Assembly (NCBI GenBank): GCA_019009955.1
Contig: CM032231.1
Span: 113,191,001 to 113,255,000 of the forward strand
Length of the DNA stretch: 64,000 bases
Direction: 5' to 3'
Source: Riptortus pedestris
Lineage: Eukaryota; Arthropoda; Insecta; Hemiptera; Alydidae
The notes beneath the pieces are model-generated. The model saw only the letters and a list, made by a program, of their open reading frames with translations. It was not told the origin of the DNA and did not search any database. This document shows, in pieces, positions 11,038 through 22,288 of the stretch (within the stretch, counting starts at the first letter, position 1; every line of letters begins with the position of its first letter). Made by a program: the position numbers and the translations under genes.

Positions 11038-11144
11038 TGAAGTGCTTGTTCCCTCATGAAATTCGTTGAAGAGACCCTTGGGAAACTCTAGCTGGGCCCA
11101 ATGTGGAACGGCCGTTTTAAAGATTGTAAATAGGGAACTTGCAC

Positions 11145-11265
11145 TGAAGAAGTATGTAAGCCACGAATCATATAGGACAATTTTGAATAAAAAACCGACT
11201 AGGAAAGAATGGTATTATTATTAGTGGCCCTTGGAACTGAAATATGAAGAATACTCACACACGTA
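11145..11265 (+). pseudogene. second, inverted copy of the YVSHE-type segment
   Basis: The plus strand reads AAGTATGTAAGCCACGAA, parallel to the minus-strand ATGTGGTATGTAAGCCACG of E2. It has one in-frame stop after the KEW motif. With E2 it forms a large imperfect inverted repeat centred near 11080. Confidence 0.5.
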
Positions 11266-11269
11266 TATT

Positions 11270-12180
11270 TCGTTTGTGTATATTTCTTATATTATAAACA
11301 TCTTATATAAAATATTTACTTTTAAAATTGTTATATTGACTTATTTAGCTGTATTTTGAGTGAACTGTTAAATCTACTCAATTAATTCTTAGTCACATAT
11401 AAGATGGGTTGACTAAGCAAAGGTGTAATTTTCTGAGTCCGACATACTATAATGATTCATGACATTTCAAAGTGTGAGATGGTTTGTAGTGAGGGCTATA
11501 GATCTTCAAAACCAGTTCATTCAAGTGCAGAAATAAAAACAAAAATTTAAGTAACAATTTAAAATACTAAACGGATTCATGTGAAGAACAGATTGTTAAA
11601 TTTAAATTAATAAAAAATATTTGAATTCTATTACTTATATGGGGATGTTATTGTAGTAATATTATATTAAATGAAAATTATTGCTGATTGGCTGGAAATG
11701 AACATTTTTTAAATTGTGATATCACATTAAAAACTTTTATTTTTTGGTTTATAAAATGGTAACTTTACAAATCATGCCTTTCCCCTGTTTGAAAATAGAA
11801 AATGAACGGTCCCATTCTATATTACTGAAGGACAGGAAGAACGGGAGATGGCCAGACGGTGATGATGAGAGTCACGTAGCAACTTCACTGAAAGTGTAAC
11901 AAAAAGGAACAGATTGAAAAGTTTCACTCGTCAAGGTCCGTTTCACTTTCAGTGGTCTTAAAGTAAATCATAATTAGAGAATGATATTCATTTCTTAATT
12001 GACTAATTACAATTATTCATTTTTATTATTATTTATCTAGAAACGGGCAATAACTTCGAAGAAAGCGTGAAATGTAGTGAAAATTCCCTTAAAAATATTT
12101 ATGCATCTTCCACAATCGAGTGAATTGTACCACGACAAACTCATGCATTCAGTTTATAATATTACTTAAAGGCAAAGTGA
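11270..12180. other. AT-rich sequence, no gene seen
   Basis: No open frame of note. A slightly GC-richer patch (11800-11960) shows no splice-flanked exon or repeat end that I recognise. Confidence 0.45.
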
Positions 12181-12296
12181 ACCTTGAGGGAAATCAGCTA
12201 TTTGAGGTACATATGACACGATTTTCGAAAAGGTTCCTCATATTTCCAACCATCCTACTTAGAAGATGACGAAAATAAGATCAAAATTACATACAT
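12181..12296 (+). repeat. FAM1 5' fragment
   Basis: TTGAGGGAAATCAGCTATTTGAGG, then CACGATTTTCGAAAAGG, CCATCCTACTTAGAAGATGACG and AAAATTACATAC. Confidence 0.75.
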
Positions 12297-12471
12297 ACAT
12301 ATGTAATTACTTTTCTGTATTGCCTTATCTAGTGTAGTAAATTATTTTAAACGCTACCGAATTAGAAAAATAAACGTTTCATATGAGAAGATTCAAATTT
12401 CTTCTGAATATATCTTCGCCATCACGAGTTTTATTGAAACTAAATGACAAATCGTGTTGCAAATTATTTTA

Positions 12472-12567
12472 AGCAGATTTCCCTTAGGGGAAATCAGCTG
12501 TTGAGATTGTACTCATGACAGAATTTTCGAAATTTTTCCACAAATGTCCATCGATCCTAGTTCAAAA

Positions 12568-12635
<68 letters not shown>

Positions 12636-13059
12636 CTGTTACCGCTCTAGCGGTCGCAATTTTTGTTTGATCGTTACCAAACTCGATATTTAGTCGTTTT
12701 ATTTAAAAAGAAAGATCAAGTTCGTTAACGGCTGAAATCGGACCAGTCGGAGGGGGGGGGTTAAAAGGGAGGATTTTCGAAAATTCGGAATATCTCCGTT
12801 ACTGTACGTCGGATCGAAAAATTGTACAGAATCAATCTTATTGCAAATTAAATTTACTGTTAATATTGTTATATACATTTATTCTCTATCTTGAATATTA
12901 ACCTAGATATTTCCATTTTTATTAAATCTGGGCGGATAACAGACGAAGTGACTTTCCCGCCAAAAGCTAGTTCGGCCTTCGTGAAATTTCTCTATTGTAA
13001 AACTTCACGTGGGAAATCTGCTTAGTTTACGCAGCCCCTGCGTGACGGACTTTTTTTTT
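12472..13059 (+). repeat. FAM1 element, short form, essentially complete
   Basis: Starts AGCAGATTTCCCTTAGGGG. TA tract at about 12570-12631, then GTCTGTTACCGCTCTAGCGG, a G run, AATATCTCCGTTACTG, CTTCACGTGGGAAATC, GCAGCCCCTGCGTGACGGAC and T9. A good reference copy for the family. Confidence 0.9.
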
Positions 13060-13438
13060 AAAAACTGGTTTGCACAATTTTCCTTTATGTCAGGTATTAA
13101 CTGAGAATTTTGCATTTTTGTCAGCCTTCCGTAACTTCTCCCCCTAACATTAGACATTGACATGTTAACAAGAAGCCAATATATCGTACAACGTGATACT
13201 TCTTTTAAATACTAAATATTGTTTTCCAGGGACCTTAAATATGTGAGATATATCAAAATTCGTTGTATCGTTACGCCATAAATTAACATTGACTTTTTAA
13301 ATTACATTATGATGCTCTCGTCTCATACTCCTTTAAGTTACTTAAATGAAGTTCAAGAAAGAAATGCGCACTCTTCAGAACAATGTACCTTTACTCTCTG
13401 ATCCATCTCGTCGTTCTTATATACTTCGCTTTGCTTAC

Positions 13439-13505
13439 CCTGGGCATCGCCAGTCACGATACTATGGCCCAAGCCACGCCGCAGTGCTTCTACCATTAGT
13501 CGATA
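13439..13505 (-). CDS. candidate splice-flanked exon
   Basis: On the minus strand a strong acceptor (pyrimidine-rich, ending TTTTATTTTACAG) precedes a 67-nt stretch with an ATG (start MVEALRRGLG..) that ends at CCCAGG before GTAAGC, a good donor. The frame is open throughout and stays open about 24 codons past the donor. A possible upstream segment ending AAA before GTATGT at 13638/13637 would join in phase 0. On the plus strand another frame (13346-13516, 56 residues) overlaps, so coding direction is unproven. No family recognised. Confidence 0.35.
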
Positions 13506-13749
13506 CTGTAAAATAAAAACAGCTGATAAAAGAGACTTGGCTTGTTAATTGATTCCCTGTCACCCGATATCGCAACACCACCAAACAGATGGGTCTCCGA
13601 TAGCCTAGGAATTGAGCTTCATTACCTACCCACATACTTTCTCTTTCCCACATGGAATGCCACTTGTTATCTGCAGTCATTACAGATCAAACTCTCTATT
13701 TTTTTGAAAGCATCCATGGAACCTCTCTGTAATGCTGACTAGTCATTTC

Positions 13750-14880
13750 TCTGCAGAATACAGAAAGCTGTAGTACAAAGGAAGTGGTTTAGAATAGAAA
13801 TTCTTCAGAATTTATTACGATTTTCGTAAATCAATTCCACGAAAGGCACTGTTTGAAATCCCTAAGAAAGTCACAGAACATATAAGCAATTGTTTAATTC
13901 AGTTTCTTAAGGTAATACATAAATGAAATAATACGTATTTTTTTCAAGGATACTAAAATGATAATAATAGTTATTTATTGTTTATTTTATTTTGGAACAA
14001 TGTTATCAATGCAATAATAGAAAAGAGAAATATCAACAACAATAATAAATATATAGTACATGAAAATATCAAAACATATCAACAACATAAGAGAGCAAAA
14101 AAGTACTAAATATAAGAGCAAAAAAGTACTAATGTGTAATTGAATATGAAGCAAAAAAGTAGGAACCAAAAATAGAAATGAACAACAACTAGAAAATATT
14201 AAGTTAATAAATGAGACCTCAAATGTATAAATAATTGATTATTTTAAAAAATGTAAGGAATACATTTGATAAAAAGGAAAGATCAATAATGTAAAATACT
14301 ACTGATTAATTTAGATACAATTATTCAATAATTACATTTAAATGCGTTCAAATATGTTTAAAAAATAAAACGAGAATTTTAAAGTAAATAGGAAATAAAA
14401 TGTAGCACAGTAGTAGGTATGAAAAGCAAATAGAATACAATATTTTTGAGTAAAAGTATATATTCATAAGGCGATGAAGAATGTGTGAATGTATGGTCTT
14501 CCCTTCGTCAGTAATTCATGTAAGTCATTTAAAGTAGGAAGTAAGTAATTTAAAGTATTTGTAAATTATTCCTTTGATGGCATTCCATAAGTATGTGTTT
14601 GACTGTTAGGCGAACATTGCAAGTCTGATAAAATGGAGTTGTTTTTCTTCCTATCTAATATGAGTGTGTCAGTAATCTATGTCAAAGTTTTAATCGTGTT
14701 AGTATAACATCGTCTCGTCGTGTCATCTGCTTGACCAAATTCCGACAGTATATTTAATTTTTCTCAACTCGTTAAATGAGTTCTGCCAGTTTATTTCCAT
14801 GTATTGATTATTTTTTAACACCTAAACATCATTATGGATACCTAACAGTAGTTAGGATATTGTCGTAATGTATGGAGATG
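13750..14880. other. AT-rich sequence, no gene seen
   Basis: Long A-rich tracts (14100-14450), including a directly repeated GAGCAAAAAAGTACTAA near 14093 and 14118. No splice-flanked open frame. Confidence 0.45.
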
Positions 14881-14887
14881 AATATAT

Positions 14888-15300
14888 GAGATGGCAGATC
14901 GCTCTTTCCGACTCAACAAATTCCATATTCTCACCATTAAAAACCAGAAGAAGTTAGCAGAAGTTGTCAACATCGTTATTCCAAATGATGAAAATATCAA
15001 TAAATATGATTATGAGAAGCTTAGGATATATCATGATTTAACAAACAAACTATAAGGACGTTATAAGCCAGAATGAAAATGTAATACTCTAGTCATTAAT
15101 TCAAATAATGGTCTCCTTGCGATATTTATACTAACAGGAACATAATAATTTAAACTTTCAGGAAGATTGGAAAAACTACTCTAAAAAGCAGTCTTCTTGG
15201 ATTCTGTTGAAGAGTTCTTAAATTTCTATAAACTTGAAAAGATAATAAAAGCATCTCTGATCATAGAGCTCCTGAAAATCATATCAACCACTTGATTGCT
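14888..15300 (+). pseudogene. non-LTR retrotransposon (LINE) ORF remnant, C-terminal region
   Basis: From ATG 14891 a 54-residue frame contains IVIPNDENINKYDYEKL..YHDL. This matches the conserved segment after the reverse transcriptase domain of many arthropod non-LTR elements (V-x-IPND-x-NI-x-EKL-x-KY-x-DL). After a stop at 15053 the same frame resumes near 15188 with KAVFLDSVEEFLNF, resembling the later QKAV-L-x-FL motif. Several stops show decay. No catalytic RT motif is left. Confidence 0.65.
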
Positions 15301-15309
15301 GGACGAAAA

Positions 15310-16290
15310 ACCATTAAAATAGTCTGAGAGCATGCCTAGAGGCAGACATGATGTCAGTTCCTAGCCAAAGAGGCAAAAACCACATTTAACCCAAAATGTA
15401 TTACAGGAATATGTTTTGCAGAAGTTTAATACTTTCTTTATATTTGTATTTAGTTTTGTCTCATCCTTTGCCTTACGTCGGATCCCTACATTCTTGTTGA
15501 AATGTTATTATATTTCCGTCAGAACTCATCACCGGGTACAATTCAATAGCGTATTTCATGTAAGAAGAAATTTGTAAATATCAATTTTCAGGACAAAGTT
15601 TTAACATATTCGTTTTTCGAGGAAGTTCAAAAGATTATATATATTACCGGGTGAAAACCAAAAAAAAAAAAAATTAATCTGAGGTTTTCCATGGCTGAAT
15701 ATTGTAACATTAATTGTGGATTACCTTTTGGGGAAAACAGATTATACCTATTCCAGGTAATTCTGATTATGAGAAATTTTGTGTTCGCGACTCTTATAAT
15801 CTTCACCTAATTTAATGGTTTATGATAATAGATTTGAAACTTACGAAAGATTCTGTTCCAAGTTCCATATGTAATAGATCAATTTTTGTCCCTGTTTGTC
15901 ATGGTAACAGGTGTTGTGAGAGTGCAATCATAATCATACAGAAAGAGTGCATGAAATAAATCATACATGGCCATGTATGAAATAAATGTGTGTTAGATAC
16001 CTGCTCTTCAGGATATCTAAAAATCATTTAGTGCTTCTGCATATCCCATCTTTATACAGGAAAAATTTAAATTTATCCTTCCTCTTCTAGATCACCCGGT
16101 TCCCACGGAGGCAAAATTGAATTTTTTCAGGATTAAGTATTATTCCTGAATATAGCCATTGAATGCACTCAAATTGTATGTTATTCCTGCTTGACTTCTT
16201 TCAATCAGAAGTATTCTGGAAACGTAAAAGACTTGAATTCTATTGCTTTACTAACTAGTAGATATTTTTTATGTTCTGTGTCTCTCGCTA
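15310..16290. other. AT-rich sequence, no supported gene
   Basis: No recognisable repeat end or splice-flanked open frame. A CAGAG-type donor-like CAG/GTATCTAAC occurs on the minus strand near 16005 but lacks an open exon. Confidence 0.4.
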
Positions 16291-16297
16291 CCATTAG

Positions 16298-16543
16298 TCT
16301 TCTGTAGGATATGTTCTACGAAATGGCTCTCAAAGAACCTTTATTGCCATGGATGGAATTGTCCTAGTTATGTCGTTATTGTTGGATGGTATTATGCAGA
16401 AAACAACCGGAAACCACCACATGTCCTTGGTGCCATTTTCTTTCTCTTGTTCGGGAATTCAGACTTCCTGTTCATGGGACAATTACCAGGTGTATCGCAA
16501 AACCATTGAGAACTCCAGGGATATGGTTCAACGAGTCACCTGA
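16298..16543 (+). CDS. unrecognised open frame
   Basis: An 81-codon plus-strand frame after a stop at 16295 (ATG at 16349), overlapped by a 115-codon frame (16386-16733). Composition is more balanced than its surroundings. No motif, signal peptide or splice signal decides between the frames, and chance is possible. Confidence 0.2.
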   Translation, partial: SSVGYVLRNGSQRTFIAMDGIVLVMSLLLDGIMQKTTGNHHMSLVPFSFSCSGIQTSCSWDNYQVYRKTIENSRDMVQRVT

Positions 16544-16749
16544 AATCACATTGTACTACTGTAATTCCAAGATTACTAGAAGAGTTTACTATTGGTCACT
16601 GATTTCACAAAAATCTCAAATATATTTTAAATGTCAGGTTGCCAGAGTCAGGATGCAGTTTCTTTTCATAACTAATGATTCCTTGGACAAGAACAGTTTA
16701 GTGCAAAAAAAAAAAAATGAACTTGCCCTCTGAATGATTTCATGAAACA

Positions 16750-17650
16750 TCCGTCACGCAGGGGCTACGTAAATATTTTCCACATGATTATGACACATAA
16801 GCAATGTCACATTTTGGATCCGACGTATAATAACGCAGATATTTCGAATTTCACCCTCTAAACCTCCCCCCCCTCTCTCACTAGTCCGATTTTAGCCGTA
16901 AACGAACTTGATCTTTTGTTTTGCATGCAAGACTTACGATAGGACAAAAATTACAACCACGAAAGCGGTAACAAGCAATATATTGTTATGTTTATTACAA
17001 AATCAGCAATTAACGTTTTTATTAGAGTCCTTTTGGATTGCAAAATTAAACAAACACAAGCTTTATCAGTTTTTATCACTGCACAATTTATTTATCAAAG
17101 TACTACATACTTGGTTAACTATTCTTAACTACTACTCACAGTATGCACTGATAGCTTCACTGTCCTTCTTATTACACAGTCCAATAACTCACTCACGATC
17201 ACTGAAGTTCACAAAAACACGGCACTGCACTGATCTTCGCAAAGCTAATGACACTGCACTGTCCTTCACTTAAACACGGCACAACACTGTTCTTCACATA
17301 GAACACTTTACCGCACTGCAACTAAGACGCGCACTGTTCACTAAAGCTGGACTGAACGCACTGTTGAAGAGAGCTGAGAACAAACTAACTCACTCGCGAC
17401 GGGCTGGTCCTTTTTATAGCTTGTGGGAAAACAACAAAAGGGAAGGCCGAGACACGTCCAGAACAGGATTGGTATTGCCAAGAACTAGCTAGAACATATG
17501 TCGGCTTCTTTGATCTCCGTCGTGCTTCTTAAATATGTGATTAACCCTATTTAATTTTTCATGTATTTAATTTTCGCAAAAGTATATAATTTTCCTAGGT
17601 GGGATCAATGGAAATTTGAGGAAATTTGTCGAAAATCGTTTTATGAGTAC
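16750..17650 (-). repeat. FAM1 element interrupted by an LTR-like insertion
   Basis: The 5' end (minus sense) is CCGTCACGCAGGGGCTACG at 16750. Blocks GGATCCGACGTATAATAACG, CCGATTTTAGCCGTAAACG and AAAGCGGTAACAAG lead to the TA region, where copy E3 intervenes. The element resumes at 17590 with TATAATTTTCCTAGGTGGG and ends after TCGTTTTATGAGTAC. Confidence 0.75.
16984..17595 (-). mobile_element. LTR-like element, copy E3
   Basis: On the minus strand: TTTAAGAAGCACGACGG, CTATAAAAAGGACC (TATA box near 17417), then about five CAGTGCAGTGCCGTGTTT-like units, GATCGTGAGTGAGTTATTG, GATAAATAAATTGTGC and a terminal AATAAACATAACA. It lies in the TA tract of a FAM1 copy, with short TATA flanks. Confidence 0.65.
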
Positions 17651-17993
17651 TAAAAAAAGAACCTACACTGAGTTCTTGAAGTAATATCACAGAAGTTATT
17701 ATTATTGCTGTCCTGAGAAACTTCGGTACTTGACTCTTTCAGAGGCTAATAGTTCAGTACTTGAAGTCGTTTAGGATTGGAATCTAAGATAAGGAATTGA
17801 TAAGAATGCATGAGAACCATAGCAATAAGAGAGAAAATGACCCTAGATGATAGAAGAATGAGAGTCCGTCCTGGGATGTAGTGAATGGAGGTGAAATAGC
17901 ATGGGGCTGCTAGTTGTACCTTTCACCACTCCAACAAGCCCTACAATAGCTAGCCTTGTGTATACTTTCCTATCCTCACCTATACAAGTCATC

Positions 17994-18003
17994 TCTCTCT
18001 CTC

Positions 18004-18040
<37 letters not shown>
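17994..18040. repeat. CT microsatellite
   Basis: Nearly pure (CT)n. The Leu-Ser-rich open frames across it are microsatellite artefacts. Confidence 0.95.
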
Positions 18041-18043
<3 letters not shown>

Positions 18044-18056
18044 ATTATCTATTTTC

Positions 18057-18150
18057 AGCAGATTTCCTTTCCAAAATGTTTCTTCAAATGTCAGTCGATT
18101 CTATCGAAGAGAATGAAATGAGTCCGTTTAAAATTATATAACTATCTATA
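18057..18150 (+). repeat. FAM1 5' fragment
   Basis: AGCAGATTTCCTTTCC, GTTTCTTCAAATGTCAGTCGA, GAATGAAATGAGTCCGTTTA and a short TA run. Confidence 0.75.
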
Positions 18151-18333
18151 TGGGGGCGCCCTTATATCAGTGCGAGAGCATCCGACTTCAGATAACCCAT
18201 GTTTAGCAACAACGAGCATGATCAATACTTGAATGGGTGGCCGAAGAGTTAGTTCACCGGTTCACTTGCAGAGAGCAGTAGTAGAATTAAAGATAAAGTA
18301 ATAGAAACAAAATATACATATTAGAGTTACGAA

Positions 18334-18846
18334 ATAAACTGCAACACCTGCAATTGAACTTATGTTGGTGGATCCTCACAGCTGCTGAATAAGATGTTAA
18401 AGGAAAACGTACAAAGTATTCATAATAGTGAAAATACAACTGTCTTGACGAATCATTCCATCTCCAAGAAATATACCTTCAATTTAGAAAAGTTCAAATA
18501 ATTGATAAATAAATAAATAATACTAAATTAAACAATAAAAGAGAATATTCACATAATGCACTATATATAATCAGAAATTAAATACCTCAAGCATATTTCT
18601 ATAATATTTTTTTAAAACCGAATTTAAGACTCCAAATAATTGAGTTCAAGGTTGACGTATAATGGATCTGTAGAGTAGCCAGCTGACAACCTGCTTCGGG
18701 AATATCAGTATCAACAACCTCTTCAGTGAGGAAGGGACAGTCGCAATGAACGAGAACTTCAAAAATGTAAGTAGCAATCTGTAATTAGATTTAATAAATA
18801 TATCATGTAAGTAGGCACTTATACAATACAATATGGTTATATACAT
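18334..18846 (+). pseudogene. Penelope-like element remnant with GIY-YIG endonuclease segment
   Basis: Frame 18334-18501 reads INCNTCN, one TGA stop, then TYVGGSSQLLNKMLKENV and later NHSISKKYTFNLEKF. This is the Cys-rich CNTC..TY(I/V)G motif and following helix typical of the GIY-YIG nuclease of Penelope-like elements. A homologous, better-preserved copy lies on the minus strand at 29578-29760, and similarity continues about 340 bp downstream in both copies (CCGAAGC, GTCCCTTCCTCACT blocks). No reverse transcriptase portion is present. Confidence 0.75.
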
Positions 18847-19035
18847 TTTCCGATGTGACGTATAATAAAGGGGATAGTTCGAATTTTCAAAATCCCCTCC
18901 CGCGGTCCCAATTTTAGCTGTTAACGAGCATATATATATAATTTTGAACGGCCTAGTCTCCTTCCGGAGGAATTTTTTCGGAAATCAAGTCATGAGAACA
19001 ACCTCAATCGCTGATTTCCCTTAAGGAAAGTCCGC
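18845..19035 (-). repeat. FAM1 3' part
   Basis: TCCGATGTGACGTATAATAA, a C-rich block, TTTTAGCTGTTAACGAGC, a short TA run, GAACGGCC and the palindromic end CTGATTTCCCTTAAGGAAAG. Confidence 0.8.
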
Positions 19036-19393
19036 TAGTACCATCCACTTCAATTCACGGTCAGGATTTATAATACACTCCGTTATTCCGAAGCAAGAAG
19101 GAGGCTAGAGATTGACAATGTTTCAACTGGGAACCTGTTTACAACTGGATAGCTGTCATCATACGCTACTATGGGAGTGACTGACGGTGCTGACACAGGT
19201 ATCAATGAATCATTAGCCTTCTACCTCTTTGGCTGCCTCGCCATGTTCTTTTAATGTGTCAAGCTAATGAATGAATATACTATGAGCTCTACAGTCATTC
19301 AATACTTCCAATCTCTAATTTCTATTGTACTCTTTGCTAACTACTTTTTTTTTTGCTGCTAATGCCTTATTATGATCTTGCTAATTATAGACT

Positions 19394-19604
19394 CTCGGGT
19401 AAGCAAAAAAAGGCCTCGTCCCTTCACAGTTGTTTATTCTATGCGACAGGGCGCTTTCAGAGCATACGATACATCATCAGTGCCCTGCTCTTCACAAAGA
19501 TGTTACTGGAACCAAGGATTCCCTGTGACTCTACCCCAGGTGTCCCTTCAGGACTTCTTGTGCAATGAATTAATTGATTACGAGGCCTTTTTTTCTTACC
19601 TGAG
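19394..19604. mobile_element. small TIR element (MITE)
   Basis: Ends CTCGGGTAAGC-A7-GGCCTCGT (19394) and ACGAGGCC-T7-CTTACCTGAG (19604) are complementary over about 25 bp with few mismatches. Flanking ATTATA/ATAATA gives no clean duplication. The open frames across it (19353-19608) run from arm to arm and are probably not genes. Confidence 0.6.
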
Positions 19605-19609
19605 ATAAT

Positions 19610-21225
19610 AATTCCTTCACCATCTAGCGCCTCGAAAATGGATAATTTTAGACTATCGATAGATCTATTTTACAGGCTAAATGCGATGGTTATTTAAAGT
19701 TTGCTAAGGCCCATTGGTAAAGTATGTAATGTTATAACAGTCAAACATTCAAAATGAGGCAGACTAAATATTGCAAAGTAATTTGATCTAGAGCAACATC
19801 AAAACTACTGAGTTCATTGATTTCACCATTTTACTTCGGACGTCGTGTTTATCTTCTTCTTATCAATGTACTGCCTTACTTGGGTTATTTTCTTTCTATA
19901 TATTTGTAATACAGTAATTGAACTAAGCCGTAGTATATCTTAGAAAAATTACGCAAAGGTATCGTAAACTAAGCAGATTTTCCAGGTACTGAAATAACAT
20001 AGTGATGGTATTATCTCCTCACATTGCATGAGTAGGTTTGTAGTTTTTTGGACGCTGAAAATGCAAAACCAAGAATAAATCCGTTAATATTTGAGCAAGA
20101 TTGATATAATAGAACATAAATTGTAGGATACACTCTTATCTACAAAATGTTTCATATAAAATAATATATATATAATAATCAACGAAGTTTACGGTTTTAT
20201 ATTTTACTGCTTCTCAAAACTCCCTTTCCACCTAATATGATACCTGCCTCAAATCAAACATGGTAATGATCAAATAAAAATTGATACGACTAGAGTATTG
20301 GGTGGCTAAAACTTTTATTCAGGTCACGTTGCACATTTAAGCTTGAATAAGGCTTTACATGGATGGATTATTTTTTATGAATGACGATTAAAACAGGTGG
20401 TTTAAAACTAAAATGTACATACAATACATTTTAATTTTTGAACGTTTGGGAAGTATGGAATATTTCATTATCAAAAAGATTGGATATAAAATATATTTCA
20501 ATTCAAATCCCAATGAAGATGATATTTAGTTTTGCATATTTTACCACAGTAATAAATTCACTCTCCTGCGTTTCCGTTTCGGCTATTATAGAACTTTATT
20601 TTCATTTTTACATTAATAGTTCAAATGTCGAGTTTTGTAATGATAAAAAATAATTTTGGATGGTGGCATTAACAAACAATTTAAACATATATATTTACAG
20701 GATGCTTCTCAATATCACAACAAAATATTATGTTCATGATAAATAAAAAAATTGGGAAAAAATTTTTTTCTTTTAAAATATTATCTCTCTCTTCTTGAAT
20801 TTTTTATCTGATCCACTTTTTTTTTCTTTTTTTTTATTTAACCACGTTATTTAAATTTAATATAACAAATCTGACAGTGATTTCATTAAACGAAACTCGG
20901 TGGCTGTCTTTTTGCAGCTTTCGTATGATACCCCTGCTCGTGGTAATTCGTTTGCTACGTTAAATGAATAAGTGATTGCCGAATACCTAAACCTAATTAT
21001 TCTCCGTTTATGATTCGCCTTACTTATAGTCTTATTTCTCCTTTTGATAACGTCTAATTTATCAAAAATATTAAAAATGAATTGTTTAATTTTTTAATTA
21101 ATAATTTAATAGATTCAACACTATCTTCTATTGCAGGACACAACTCTCATTGCAGTATTATATAGTGGATAGTTCGTCCTCCATTTAATGTTCAGATTTT
21201 TAAAGAGTTTTGTTTCTCATTTATA
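19610..21225. other. AT-rich sequence with a decayed FAM1 stretch
   Basis: A decayed minus-oriented long-form FAM1 is visible at about 19955-20260 (CGTAAACTAAGCAGATTTTCC, TAATATTTGAGCAAG). At 20880-20990 both strands are open for about 35 codons, without splice signals that settle a gene. The rest is low-complexity T/A-rich. Confidence 0.45.
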
Positions 21226-21229
21226 CAAC

Positions 21230-21849
21230 CCCAATTAGCTATAGCATTAGAGATATTTGCATTTTTCAGTTTTCAGCCCTCTGCAAACCCCCACTTCTAC
21301 TTGTTACATAAACAACACTCTGTTATATAATAAACCACATATTTCGAAGCTTAAATACCAAATATTGTTATCCAGAGACCTTTATTATAATAGATAGATG
21401 CAAATACGTTCTTGTGACCCCCCCTCCCATCTTAAATTCTTGGACAACTAAAATTTGATAGATTGAGGTAGAAATGATTCTGATTCATTATAATTTACAG
21501 TACTAGGTATAGTAAATAGTTTTCAATAAATTTAATATGTCGTTTTCTGATATCTTTCAGTTATTGCTTTCTTTCCGCTTCCGTTGGCAGACCTGTTTGT
21601 TTACATCTGAGACGCTTTCCGCCGGCAGGGGAAAAATTTCTTATTACCGTTTGTCTTTATTCACGGTGGTGTTGTGTTAGCAGTATATAGGTTTATCTAT
21701 TATTAATCTTCACTTTTTTAGTATTATAACAAGAAAATGTGTGAATCGCTTTAATTGCGACACACCTAAATAAATAAATAATTATATTATATAATCTCCA
21801 CGAGGGAAATCTGCTTAGTTTATGTAGCCCCTGCGTGACGGACTTTTTT
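21230..21849 (+). repeat. FAM1 long-form 3' part
   Basis: Carries the long-form-specific blocks (TTCAGTTTTCAGCCCTCTG, CCAAATATTGTTATCC, CGTTCTTGTGACCCCCCC, TTACAGTACTAGGTATAG, GTTGTGTTAGCAGTATA) and ends GAGGGAAATCTGCTTAG, CCCCTGCGTGACGGAC, T8. A roughly 80-bp AT-rich insertion with a GTGTG..CACAC hairpin interrupts it near 21720-21800. Confidence 0.8.
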
Positions 21850-22105
21850 TTATTTTTGTGAAGTTAAATAGCTAATATCCACGGTAAATGTGAAACATTA
21901 AATTAAATTAAGGTCACTCTTCTTGGGCTGTATGAAAGTAGCTTAGAATGAATTAAAAACTAAACCTGCAATAGAAATGCGTATAAATGAAGCCCATTCT
22001 ACTACAACTTACTATTGTTCGTTGGATAAAAAGGTATTTGCAGACAATGCTAGGATAAATGTTGGGGAGAGGCGGGGCAGATTTTTCTTATTACAATAAG
22101 TACAG

Positions 22106-22280
22106 TAGAACCATTCCGACATTGGACCATGACAATGGTGCGAGACTTTCTATCGTGGAAAGCATCGGCCCCATGAATATGTAGCTATGAGTTGGAACTA
22201 TTGTCATGCAAATCATCGTCTCATGTCTGGACCTATCCGAGTTTTTAATGGTGACTCAGGCTGAGACAATATCGACCCTT
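22106..22280. other. possible pogo-like element end
   Basis: TACAGTAGAACCATTCCGAC resembles the TA plus CAGTAGAACC terminus common in pogo/Tigger-type elements. The matching inverted end was not found, so this is tentative. Confidence 0.2.
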
Positions 22281-22288
22281 GATAGGTT

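Noticed and set aside
13987..14169. 60-residue hydrophobic frame on the minus strand
   Set aside because: Composition follows the A/T-rich background with repeated GAGCAAAAAAGTAC blocks; no start context or splice signal.
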